From Thermodesulfovibrionales bacterium (GTDB taxonomy: Bacteria; Nitrospirota; Thermodesulfovibrionia; Thermodesulfovibrionales; SM23-35), in contig JAKLQR010000321.1 of the NCBI GenBank assembly GCA_022013235.1, forward strand, positions 1 to 17,323: a stretch of 17,323 nt of DNA. The letters run 5' to 3'. Positions within the stretch are counted from its first letter, which is position 1, and every line of letters starts with the position of its first letter. Made by a program: the position numbers and the translations under genes. The notes beneath the pieces were generated by a model. It had not been told where the DNA came from. It saw nothing but the letters and a program-made list of their open reading frames with translations, and ran no database searches. This document shows, in pieces, positions 6,274-12,769 of the stretch.

Positions 6274-6617
6274 AATTCTTCTGTAAATCATTACTTTTCG
6301 TCTTTCGTAACTTTTGGGAAGAATTGGCGAGTTTCTCTTTGCCTGAAGACAGAACAGACAAGGCCAAGATTTTGCAGCATTATTGCGAAGCAGTTGGAAC
6401 TTGTCTAAAAGTAAAAATTTTGAATGTGGTAAAAGTTGCCGGGAATGAATATAAATTCAAGGTGCAATTTATTCAAGACGATGGAAATGTCTATGAATAC
6501 TCCCCTTGTTGTGGCAGAGCAGAGGAAAAGACTCCACAACAAACAGAATTCGACCATTATGTGCATAAAATAGATGGGGTTTTTAAAGTAAGGACACCGC
6601 CATTATTCAGGCCTTAA
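6258..6617 (+). CDS. Hypothetical protein, possibly a chimeric or 5'-altered cassette ORF
   Basis: The frame opens with an ATG at 6258 that lies inside the L' arm of attC site 4, so the first five residues are encoded by the recombination site and there is no ribosome binding site before it. The more protein-like part begins around residue 18 (RNFWEELASFSLPEDRTDKAKILQHY). It continues with a possible beta-rich segment (LKVKILNVVKVAGNEYKFKVQFIQDDGNVYEYSPCCG) and ends at residue 119 in a proline-rich tail. The only in-frame alternative start near there is TTG 6324, poorly supported. I do not recognise a family. It may be the last cassette gene, a remnant whose start was replaced on cassette insertion, or no gene. 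Confidence 0.4.
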   Translation: MLVVKQFFCKSLLFVFRNFWEELASFSLPEDRTDKAKILQHYCEAVGTCLKVKILNVVKVAGNEYKFKVQFIQDDGNVYEYSPCCGRAEEKTPQQTEFDHYVHKIDGVFKVRTPPLFRP

Positions 6618-6699
6618 TCAGGTTTCTGATAGACGGTCTCGCTTGATGTCTTGTGCCAAGGATTCTGATTGGTATATGGAAAAAACCTGTTGGGGTGAG

Positions 6700-7245
6700 T
6701 TACAAGGCCATGAGAACCATTATCATCTGGCGGCCTTCCATCTTCGGATGTATTTCGACTTTTGCGATATCCTTCAGATCCAGTGCCAGCTTGTTTAGCA
6801 GGTCCGCCCCCAGTTCCTGACGGTTCAGTTCCCGCCCTCTGAAGCGGATTGTTACCTTGACCTTATCACCATGTTCGATAAAACTCCTCACATTTCTCTT
6901 CTTGAACTCATAATCATGGGTGCCGATCAACGGGCGCATCCTGATGTTTTTGAGGGTGAGCGTCGCCTGCTTTTTCTTTGACTTCTGGAGTTTCTTGTTC
7001 TTATCGAACTTGAACTTCTGGTAGTCCATGATCTTGCAGACCGGCGGGTCGGCATCCGGGCTGATTTCTACAAGATCCAGTTCTTGTTCCTCGGCCATCT
7101 TCAGCGCCGCCTCAATGTCCATGACGCCTATCTGCCCCTCATCACCAACGACCCGAATCTGCTTGGCTTTAATCAGCCGAATCTGTTTGTTTACGCGTGT
7201 TTTATCAACAACTCTTACTGGAAATGCTTTTCGTCGATTAACTAT
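6700..7245 (-). CDS. infC: Translation initiation factor IF-3, probable ATA start
   Basis: IF3 N- and C-terminal domains are both complete: VNRRKAFPVRVVDKTRVNKQIRLI, then LVEISPDADPPVCKIMDYQKF, linker lysines, and the C-domain with FKKRNVRSFIEHGDKVKVTIRFRGREL and the terminal KMEGRQMIMVL. The first ATG in frame (7122) would remove 41 conserved N-terminal residues. Between the upstream in-frame stop and that ATG there is no ATG, GTG or TTG codon. An AAGGAG sequence stands 9 nt before ATA at 7245-7243, just before VNRRK, giving 181 residues, the normal IF3 size. Non-standard infC starts (AUU in E. coli) allow IF3 to repress its own translation; an AUA start would do the same. The start overlaps the end of the upstream gene, suggesting coupling. 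Confidence 0.95.
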   Translation of the reverse strand: MVNRRKAFPVRVVDKTRVNKQIRLIKAKQIRVVGDEGQIGVMDIEAALKMAEEQELDLVEISPDADPPVCKIMDYQKFKFDKNKKLQKSKKKQATLTLKNIRMRPLIGTHDYEFKKRNVRSFIEHGDKVKVTIRFRGRELNRQELGADLLNKLALDLKDIAKVEIHPKMEGRQMIMVLMAL

Positions 7246-7660
7246 TGCTTTTTTCTCCTTTTTCCTTCGAAATTCTTTGAGGATCAGTACTATATTTTAT
7301 GCTGATCTTATAATCAATACGTGCATGCTGGGAGGAACGGTCGCTGATTTTTCCCTTGCAGGAAAGTTCTCCCTTTCCCGATTTTTCATGTTTTTTAACC
7401 ATGTGGGTAATCACTGCGGTGAGATCAAACCCGCCATCGATACAGTCTTTGATCATGCAATCCATGTTGAAATATGCGTGGCGCGAGGGCCAGAAATTAA
7501 CAGTACGGATCATACAAGCCTGTTTGAATCCCTTCATATAATATGTCATCTCGATTTTTATGTCTGATACAGCTGGAAAGCATTCAGAAACCAAACCGGA
7601 TTCAAGTCTGTGCTGCTTGTTCAGTTCCATTTTTTCCAGATAATTCTGCTTGTGTGCCAT
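7238..7660 (-). CDS. Conserved hypothetical protein upstream of infC
   Basis: 140 residues from ATG 7660 (weak GAGGT just before it; a second ATG at residue 11 is possible). The core is IKIEMTYYMKGF, then MIRTVNFWPSRHAYFNMDC and MIKDCIDGGFDLTAVITHM, then GKGELSCKGK. Cysteines 68, 73 and 101 plus H61 could bind metal. From memory it resembles small uncharacterised proteins of Geobacter-like and Nitrospirota-like bacteria, but I cannot name a family. The tail (about residues 112-140) is lysine- and serine-rich. The stop TAA lies 5 nt inside infC, so ribosomes ending here could feed infC initiation. It sits between the cspA terminator and infC and is the first gene of that transcript. Confidence 0.72.
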   Translation of the reverse strand: MAHKQNYLEKMELNKQHRLESGLVSECFPAVSDIKIEMTYYMKGFKQACMIRTVNFWPSRHAYFNMDCMIKDCIDGGFDLTAVITHMVKKHEKSGKGELSCKGKISDRSSQHARIDYKISIKYSTDPQRISKEKGEKSNS

Positions 7661-7676
7661 TGTACCTCAAAAGAGA

Positions 7677-7703
7677 GAAGTCCCCTGATGGCCAGGGGAC
7701 TTC
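7677..7703 (-). terminator. Intrinsic terminator of cspA
   Basis: An 11-bp perfect stem GAAGTCCCCTG / CAGGGGACTTC with a 5-nt loop, followed on minus by the pyrimidine-rich TCTCTTTT. It lies 10 nt after the cspA stop codon and 16 nt before the ATG of the next minus-strand gene, separating the two transcripts. Confidence 0.8.
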
Positions 7704-7712
7704 GCCTGTCAG

Positions 7713-7913
7713 TTAATTTTTGATTACATTGATTGCTTTGAGACCTTTTGGGCCATTTTCGGTATCAAAGGTTACAGAATCACCTTCGGCGAGGGATTTA
7801 AATCCGCTACCTTGGATGGAAGAATGGTGGACAAATACATCGCTGCCGTCTTCACTCGTGATAAAACCAAAGCCCTTGGAATCATTAAACCACTTCACTG
7901 TTCCTTTCGCCAT
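7713..7913 (-). CDS. cspA: Cold shock protein, CspA family
   Basis: A 66-residue cold-shock domain starting MAKGTVKWFNDSKGFGFI. RNP1 (KGFGFI) and RNP2 (VFVHHSSI) are both present, with the expected aromatic residues for single-stranded nucleic acid binding. It acts as an RNA chaperone in the cytoplasm. The start is fixed by AAGGAGG six nt before ATG 7913; a frame extends nine codons further upstream, but those codons cover the ribosome binding site and are not coding. A terminator follows directly, so it is monocistronic. The cspA/cspC naming cannot be resolved by sequence. Confidence 0.96.
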   Translation of the reverse strand: MAKGTVKWFNDSKGFGFITSEDGSDVFVHHSSIQGSGFKSLAEGDSVTFDTENGPKGLKAINVIKN

Positions 7914-7956
7914 CTCGGACCTCCTTGTTCGAAAATTCAAATCTCAGAATACCCAT

Positions 7957-7993
7957 AAAAAAAAGCCACAAAGCTAAAAGTCTTTGAGGCTTT
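7957..7993 (-). terminator. Terminator-like hairpin in the cspA leader (minus strand)
   Basis: On minus, AAAGCCTCAAAG pairs with CTTTGTGGCTTT (12 positions, one mismatch, 8-nt loop), and eight T residues follow (7964-7957). This is a good intrinsic terminator pointing toward cspA, about 44 nt before its ATG. No gene is visible ahead of it on minus, so it may be a conditional attenuator of cspA or end a short unannotated RNA. Confidence 0.65.
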
Positions 7994-8137
7994 AGTCAAC
8001 AAAAACTTCTGAAACTCTGGTGTTTATCTTGACATATGTCTCCGCAGAAGTCAACACATATGCATATTTATTAAGAAGTTGAAGTGAATGTGAACTATTC
8101 CGTTCTGAAAAAAAAAGCCATGCAAATACATGAATTA

Positions 8138-8166
8138 TTGACATTAATTAAAGCGGATGCTAAAAT
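8138..8166 (+). promoter_or_regulatory. Sigma-70-type promoter of the ABC-remnant/chemoreceptor operon
   Basis: -35 TTGACA (8138-8143, perfect), 17-nt spacer, -10 TAAAAT (8161-8166, 5 of 6). The predicted start is near 8173, about 210 nt before the first ATG (8382). The region on both sides is AT-rich and non-coding. Confidence 0.65.
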
Positions 8167-8172
8167 TCTGCG

Positions 8173-8381
8173 GAAAGCAGGGAACGCCTGTTTTTTGAGA
8201 GGTTTTTCTTATGCCTTGGTTGTTATTTTCATTTTTGAGAATAAGGTTTTCCGAAAATGAGAAATTTTTTGTAGTTTCTTCCGAATTGCAGGCTCTTTCC
8301 GCATTATTTTTATTGAAGAATGCCTAGCATGAATATTGCTGGTAGGGGCGTATAAATTTTGTGTTCGTGAAGGAGGCTGAT
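8173..8381 (+). promoter_or_regulatory. Long structured 5' leader, no gene seen
   Basis: The stretch between cspA and the ABC remnant holds no ORF with support. Near the predicted transcript start, TGCGGAAAG (8169-8177) is exactly complementary to CTTTCCGCA (8295-8303) and could close a domain of about 130 nt. Inside it are a short hairpin with loop GAACG followed by six T (8175-8201) and an AT-rich hairpin (TTTCATTTTTG with CGAAAATGA). A last hairpin (CCTAGCA...TGCTGGTAGG) lies before the ribosome binding site GAAGGAGG (8369-8376). I recognise no known riboswitch class. Confidence 0.35.
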
Positions 8382-8992
8382 ATGAGAGTCTGGAATAGTT
8401 CCCTGGCTATTCTTCTTGCCGTGTACTGGGCGTGAAAGGCAGGAAAGTTACAGGGATTAATTCGAAGGTGTCTCTTGCAGGCCTCCTGAAAAACCTGAAA
8501 GCGGTCAAGGATATTTCAACCCTGGGCGTTCTTTACAACAGCGCCGAGAAAGAGACAGTCGGTGAGGCGAATGAGGTTGAACGACTGGGCGGGCAGTTAT
8601 CGTTCAAGACGGTCAAGGTGAATGTCAGGAGTCGGGACAGCATTGCGCGCATCAGAGATGTTGATGCGCTACTGGTCACGACAAGCTGCGCAGCAATGCT
8701 GTATATTGACGATATCGTCAGTGTGGCGAGGAAGCAGAATATCCCAACCGCAGCGCTGATCGCAGGAGGTGAGGACAGGGGTATAATACTCACCCTGGCT
8801 GCAGACTGCACAGAGCAGGGGAAAGAGGCTGCGGACAGGGTGGCCGGCATCCTCAGAGGGGAGAACCCCTCAGCCATGGCAATTGCAAACCCCAGGAAAA
8901 TCCAGATGACGGTAAATCTTAAGGAAGCGACTTCACTCGGACTCAAGATACCTTTTGACATCCTGAGTGCAGCAACGAGGGTTATTAAATGA
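8382..8992 (+). pseudogene. ABC_sub_bind (PF04392) periplasmic binding protein remnant lacking its N-terminal lobe
   Basis: A good ribosome binding site and ATG 8382 start a 17-codon signal-peptide-like stretch MRVWNSSLAILLAVYWA that ends at TGA 8433-8435. The rest is in another frame from GTG 8432: KGRKVTGINSKVSLAGLL, then STLGVLYNSAEKE, LLVTTSCAAMLYI, RGIILTLAADCTEQGKEAADRVAGILRGENP and a C-terminal VNLKEATSLGLKIP. These are the second half of ABC_sub_bind proteins. Intact members have about 100 more residues between signal peptide and the VTG motif, so an internal deletion probably joined the two parts out of frame. The stop overlaps the chemoreceptor start (ATGA), suggesting it once served as a ligand-binding partner of that receptor. 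Translation from GTG 8432 would give a protein without export signal. Confidence 0.75.
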
Positions 8993-11055
8993 AACTGAAT
9001 CTCCAGACAAGATCAGTGCTCCTGATCGCATGGATACTGTTCTTCGCGATCAGCCTGAACACCGCTATCCTGACTTATATAGCGCATAACCGGTACAAAC
9101 AGACGATCCTTTCAAAAGTCGGCTCTGCCGGCGAGGCCATGAAAGAAGAGATTGCCAAAGTCCTCTCTCTCGGTCTTTCGCTTGAGAATATCGAGGGACT
9201 GAATGAAAAAATGAAACGTGCCGTACTGGACAGCACGGTCGATTATGCGATGATCCTCAATATGAAAGGGAGGATACTTTTCCATAGTGATGAAGGGGAT
9301 GTCGGGAAAGTGTTCAAGGATGCCGCGACACTGAATGCATTGAGTGCAGGCGGGAATCTTGTACAGAAATGGGGAGACTTCTACGATATCGTAAGCCCGC
9401 TTCAGGACGCGGAGGGAAAAAATGTCGGTATCCTGAGGATCGGGGTGGAATCGGGGGTCATTCAGAAAGAACTCTATACGCTTATTTTCTGGGCTGCCAT
9501 CCTCTCTGCGCTGAGTTTCCTGCTGTTTTCAGCGGTCATTTATTTTTCCGTGTCGAAGTTTATCACAGGTCCTATCATGAATATGGAAAAAGTCGCGACA
9601 AGGATCTCTGCCGGGGATTTGACGCAGACGGTGAAGAAGGCGGGAAAAGACGAGATTGCCTCTCTCGCTGAAGCGATCAACAGTATGGGATTGAATTTAA
9701 GAGATATGCTCTTCAAGATAAAAAACCTCGCAGAAAACGTTTCCTCGGTTACCGCTACCATTACAGAGTCGCCGGCAAGCGTCCTCAGGGTCGGTGAACT
9801 CCAGAAGACCGCTATCGAGCAGAATGCCGTTTCTATCGAAGAGTTGAATGTATCTGTTTCCTCCATTGCCCTGAGTTCCGAAAGTCTTTATGAATCTGTG
9901 GAAAAAGCTGCAAGCGCCGTTGAGGAAATGACGGCGTCAATATCAGCGGTCTCTGAAAGCGCAAGATCTTTCAATGATGCATCGCATAAAACTGCGTCAT
10001 CTATAGATGAAATGATATCTTCTCTCAAAAATACAGCCAGAAGTGTCGAGTTTTTGTCCGCATCGTCAGAAGAAAGCGCTTCCGCTCTTGATCAGGTAAA
10101 TGCTACCGTCAGGGAGATACAGGTAAGCGCGGAGAAATCTGTTGTGCTTGCGGAGAATGTATCGCGTGAGGCTTCAGAAAAAGGGTTGACCACAGTGAAC
10201 ATGGCAATCACGGGGATGGAAGATATCAGAGGGAGTGTCAATGCCATTTCAGAAAAGATAAACCTTCTCGGCAAAAGGTCAGAGGAGATCGGAAGCATTG
10301 TGAATGTTATAGACGATCTGTCACAGCAGACAAACCTGCTCGCACTGAATGCTTCCATTCTCGCAGCTCAGGCCGGAGAACACGGGAGGGCGTTTGCGGT
10401 AATTGCTGACGAGAACAAGATGCTTGCGGAGAGGACATCGTCATCAACCAGAGAGATCGCAGCGCTCATCTCCGCTGTGCAGGAAGAAACGAGGGCCAGC
10501 GTCGAGATGGCTTCAAAGGGCATAAAAACAGTTGACGCCGGCGTTCAGCTTGTCAGTAAAGTGAGAGAGGCCTTTCACAGTATTTTTAAAAGCGCGAATG
10601 TTGCGACCGATATGTCGAGGTCCATACAGCAGGCAACCACTGAGGAAGTGAAGGTGATCATACAGATTACAGATTCCATCAGGCAGATATCTGAGCAGAT
10701 AGGGCAGATATCAAGAGCCACAAAGGAGCAAAGCAGAGGGGCCGATTTCATTGTCGAGGCAGCAGAAAATGTTGCATCAGGCTCTGAGCAGATCAAGAGA
10801 TCTGCAGAGGAGCAGTTCCAGAGCAACAAACAGATGTTGTCAGTGTACGAAAATGTTTCGGAGCAGACCGGGCAGATCAATTCTTCCATAAACAACCAGA
10901 AGCAAAAGAGCAGCGAGATTGTGATGAATATGGAAAAGATACGGAAGACGACCTCAGACCTTATTTATTCGGCCACAGAGATGGACAGAAGCATCAGTTC
11001 ACTCAGCAAGGATGCGAGGACTCTCCTTGCCGAGCTGCAGAAGTTCAGCGTATGA
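8989..11055 (+). CDS. Methyl-accepting chemotaxis protein (sCache-HAMP-MCP signalling domain)
   Basis: 688 residues: TM1 at about 9-31, a periplasmic single-Cache-like sensor (32-163, with DYAMILNMKGRILFHSD and YDIVSPL), TM2 at about 165-188, HAMP at 189-241 (GPIMNMEKVATRISAGDL), then a long helical signalling hairpin. The tip at 444-480 reads SQQTNLLALNASILAAQAGE and HGRAFAVIADENKMLAERT. Most receptors have Glu and Arg where this one has L458 and Q461 (Tsr E385 and R388, trimer contacts). E464, G466 and R467 are kept. No CheB/CheR-binding pentapeptide is visible at the C-terminus. The start overlaps the upstream gene by 4 nt. It should report an external ligand to CheA/CheW or a related pathway; no che genes are in view. 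Confidence 0.93.
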   Translation: MKLNLQTRSVLLIAWILFFAISLNTAILTYIAHNRYKQTILSKVGSAGEAMKEEIAKVLSLGLSLENIEGLNEKMKRAVLDSTVDYAMILNMKGRILFHSDEGDVGKVFKDAATLNALSAGGNLVQKWGDFYDIVSPLQDAEGKNVGILRIGVESGVIQKELYTLIFWAAILSALSFLLFSAVIYFSVSKFITGPIMNMEKVATRISAGDLTQTVKKAGKDEIASLAEAINSMGLNLRDMLFKIKNLAENVSSVTATITESPASVLRVGELQKTAIEQNAVSIEELNVSVSSIALSSESLYESVEKAASAVEEMTASISAVSESARSFNDASHKTASSIDEMISSLKNTARSVEFLSASSEESASALDQVNATVREIQVSAEKSVVLAENVSREASEKGLTTVNMAITGMEDIRGSVNAISEKINLLGKRSEEIGSIVNVIDDLSQQTNLLALNASILAAQAGEHGRAFAVIADENKMLAERTSSSTREIAALISAVQEETRASVEMASKGIKTVDAGVQLVSKVREAFHSIFKSANVATDMSRSIQQATTEEVKVIIQITDSIRQISEQIGQISRATKEQSRGADFIVEAAENVASGSEQIKRSAEEQFQSNKQMLSVYENVSEQTGQINSSINNQKQKSSEIVMNMEKIRKTTSDLIYSATEMDRSISSLSKDARTLLAELQKFSV

Positions 11056-11065
11056 TCAGTCATGC

Positions 11066-11094
11066 TTGACACGCCGATGAGTTAATTGTTAAAT
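11066..11094 (+). promoter_or_regulatory. Promoter of the hrcA-grpE-dnaK operon
   Basis: -35 TTGACA (11066-11071, perfect), 17-nt spacer, -10 TTAAAT (11089-11094, 4 of 6). The predicted transcript start is near 11101, inside the CIRCE element, so HrcA binding would block the promoter directly. It begins only 11 nt after the chemoreceptor stop codon. Confidence 0.75.
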
Positions 11095-11096
11095 TA

Positions 11097-11123
11097 TTAG
11101 CACTTGACCATTGAGAGTGCTAA
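11097..11123 (+). promoter_or_regulatory. CIRCE operator (HrcA binding site)
   Basis: TTAGCACTT-N9-GAGTGCTAA, matching the CIRCE consensus TTAGCACTC-N9-GAGTGCTAA with one change in the left arm. It ends 2 nt before the hrcA ATG, so it is both operator and nearly all of the 5' untranslated region. HrcA dimers bind here and repress the operon; GroEL-assisted HrcA folding normally sets the heat response. Confidence 0.95.
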
Positions 11124-11125
11124 CT

Positions 11126-12160
11126 ATGCAGAATTTAAGCGAACGCAATAAAAAAATCCTCTATGCAATCGTCCAGAGCTACATAAATAACCCCGACCCC
11201 GTAGGGTCGAGGGTTGTAACCAAGCGCTATTCACTGGGCTTCTCTCCGGCTACCATACGGAATATCATGGCTGACCTCGAAGAAATGGGCTTTCTCATAC
11301 AGCCCCATACTTCGGCGGGAAGGGTCCCCACCGACCTCGGATACCGGTTCTACGTCGATTCTCTTGAGGACGAAAGCGTCCATCAGTCAAATATGGAGGT
11401 CCTGCATGACCTGTACAGAAAACTCGAAGCCCTGAGGAATAATATCGATATGTTTCTTGGCGAGGCTACAAAAAGCATGTCGATGTTATCCCATTACCTT
11501 GGCGTAGCCATGTCTCCGGCCTCTGATCTCACCACGCTGAAAAAAATTGATCTCCTGAAATATACTGCGGGGAAAATAGCCGCCGTGCTCTTTACCGATG
11601 AAGGCCTGATCAAGAACAGGGTAATCACGATAGACGCGGACCTCTCCCAGAAAGACCTTGCCAGGATTGCCGGATACCTGAATTCCGAATTTGCCGGATA
11701 TTCCCTGGATGAGATACGCATGAAGGTGCTGAGGCAAATGTCAAGAGAGAAGGTGAGATGCGACCATCTACTCTCCAGGGCGATGCAGATATGCCAGGAC
11801 GCCCTCTCATTCCCCTATGGCGATCTCTTTGTATCGGGGCTTTCCGGGGTACTCGACCTTCCCGATTTTCATGACTTGAAAAAAATCAAGGAATTATCAC
11901 GGGCCATCGAGGACAAACACATGATTATAAAACTACTCGATGAGTTGTCCGAATCCGAAGGGGTGCAGGTTATTATAGGGTCTGAGAATGCCTCGGACGA
12001 AATGAAGCGGTTCAGTGTTGTTGCGTCTGCATGCCGGCAGGGTGACCGACCGATCGGTGTCGTCGGCATTATCGGTCCGACCCGGATGAATTATGCGAGG
12101 GCAATATATATTGTGGAAAACACTGCAAAATTCATCACGCAAATGCTTGAAGGAAGGTGA
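11126..12160 (+). CDS. hrcA: Heat-inducible transcription repressor HrcA
   Basis: 344 residues from ATG 11126. The N-terminal winged helix covers residues 1-80: LSERNKKILYAIVQSYI, PVGSRVVTKRYSLGFSPATIRNIMADLEEMGFL and HTSAGRVPTDLGYRFYVD, the strongest HrcA signature. A GAF-like dimerisation domain follows, and the C-terminus has VVASACRQGDRPIGVVGIIGPTRMNYARAI. A TTG start at 11111 would read through the CIRCE element and is rejected; ATG 11126 places MQNLSERN at the usual start. No Shine-Dalgarno sequence precedes it, because CIRCE occupies that space. It is the first gene of its operon and represses itself and the chaperone genes. The stop overlaps a possible GTG start of grpE. Confidence 0.97.
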   Translation: MQNLSERNKKILYAIVQSYINNPDPVGSRVVTKRYSLGFSPATIRNIMADLEEMGFLIQPHTSAGRVPTDLGYRFYVDSLEDESVHQSNMEVLHDLYRKLEALRNNIDMFLGEATKSMSMLSHYLGVAMSPASDLTTLKKIDLLKYTAGKIAAVLFTDEGLIKNRVITIDADLSQKDLARIAGYLNSEFAGYSLDEIRMKVLRQMSREKVRCDHLLSRAMQICQDALSFPYGDLFVSGLSGVLDLPDFHDLKKIKELSRAIEDKHMIIKLLDELSESEGVQVIIGSENASDEMKRFSVVASACRQGDRPIGVVGIIGPTRMNYARAIYIVENTAKFITQMLEGR

Positions 12161-12165
12161 TCCCT

Positions 12166-12768
12166 TTGCAGGAACACGAAACAGACGAAACCCAGGAAAG
12201 AGAGATACAGGAGGCAGCAGAACCTGCTCCCGGGGAGATATCCCCTGAATACGGGGGAGATGAGCAGGATCGCAGTGCTGCCGAGCTGCAAGACATGAAC
12301 AATAAATACCTGCGGCTCTATGCCGAATTCGAAAATTATAAAAAGCGGGTTATGAAGGATAAAGAAGAACTTATCAAATACGGAAATGAGAGTCTTCTCT
12401 ATGACCTTCTGCCCGTGGTCGACAGTCTGGAGATGGCGTTGCAGCATGCGGCAGACGATGTATCATCAGGTCTGGTGCAGGGAGTAGAGTTAACGCTCAA
12501 GGAGATGAGGAAATCACTCGAGAAATATGGCCTCATCCCGATTGAGGCGGAGGGGAAACCCTTTGATCCCGCGGTGCATCATGCGATGGCGCATCTTGAG
12601 CGGGATGATGTTGAGGAAAATATTGTGGTAGAGGAGTACAGGAAAGGATATATGTTCAAGGATAAGGTGCTGCGCGCATCTCTCGTTGCAGTTTCGAAAA
12701 AGCACGAAGGATCGAAACAGGCAGACGAGACGGATGAGAGAAACACTATGACAGAGGAGGAATCATAA
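12166..12768 (+). CDS. grpE: Nucleotide exchange factor GrpE
   Basis: 200 residues from TTG 12166. AAGGAAGGTGATC stands before it, close to a full anti-16S match with about 8 nt from the AGG core, whereas GTG 12157 (three codons earlier, overlapping the hrcA stop) has almost no spacing to its ribosome binding site. The N-terminal about 40 residues are acidic and disordered. The long helix LQDMNNKYLRLYAEFENYKKR follows, then DLLPVVDSLEMAL, GVELTLKEMRKSLEKYGL and the beta-wing with FDPAVHHAM and YRKGYMFKDKVLRASLVAV. It forms a dimer that opens the DnaK nucleotide-binding domain to release ADP. It lies one base before dnaK. Confidence 0.97.
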   Translation: MQEHETDETQEREIQEAAEPAPGEISPEYGGDEQDRSAAELQDMNNKYLRLYAEFENYKKRVMKDKEELIKYGNESLLYDLLPVVDSLEMALQHAADDVSSGLVQGVELTLKEMRKSLEKYGLIPIEAEGKPFDPAVHHAMAHLERDDVEENIVVEEYRKGYMFKDKVLRASLVAVSKKHEGSKQADETDERNTMTEEES

Positions 12769-12769
12769 A

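Noticed and set aside
6115..6408. ORF of 97 codons through attC site 4
   Set aside because: It spans the palindrome, has no ribosome binding site and no protein-like pattern.
8173..8381. Cyclic di-GMP (GEMM) riboswitch before the chemoreceptor operon
   Set aside because: I looked for the conserved GEMM core and tetraloop-receptor sequences and did not find them.
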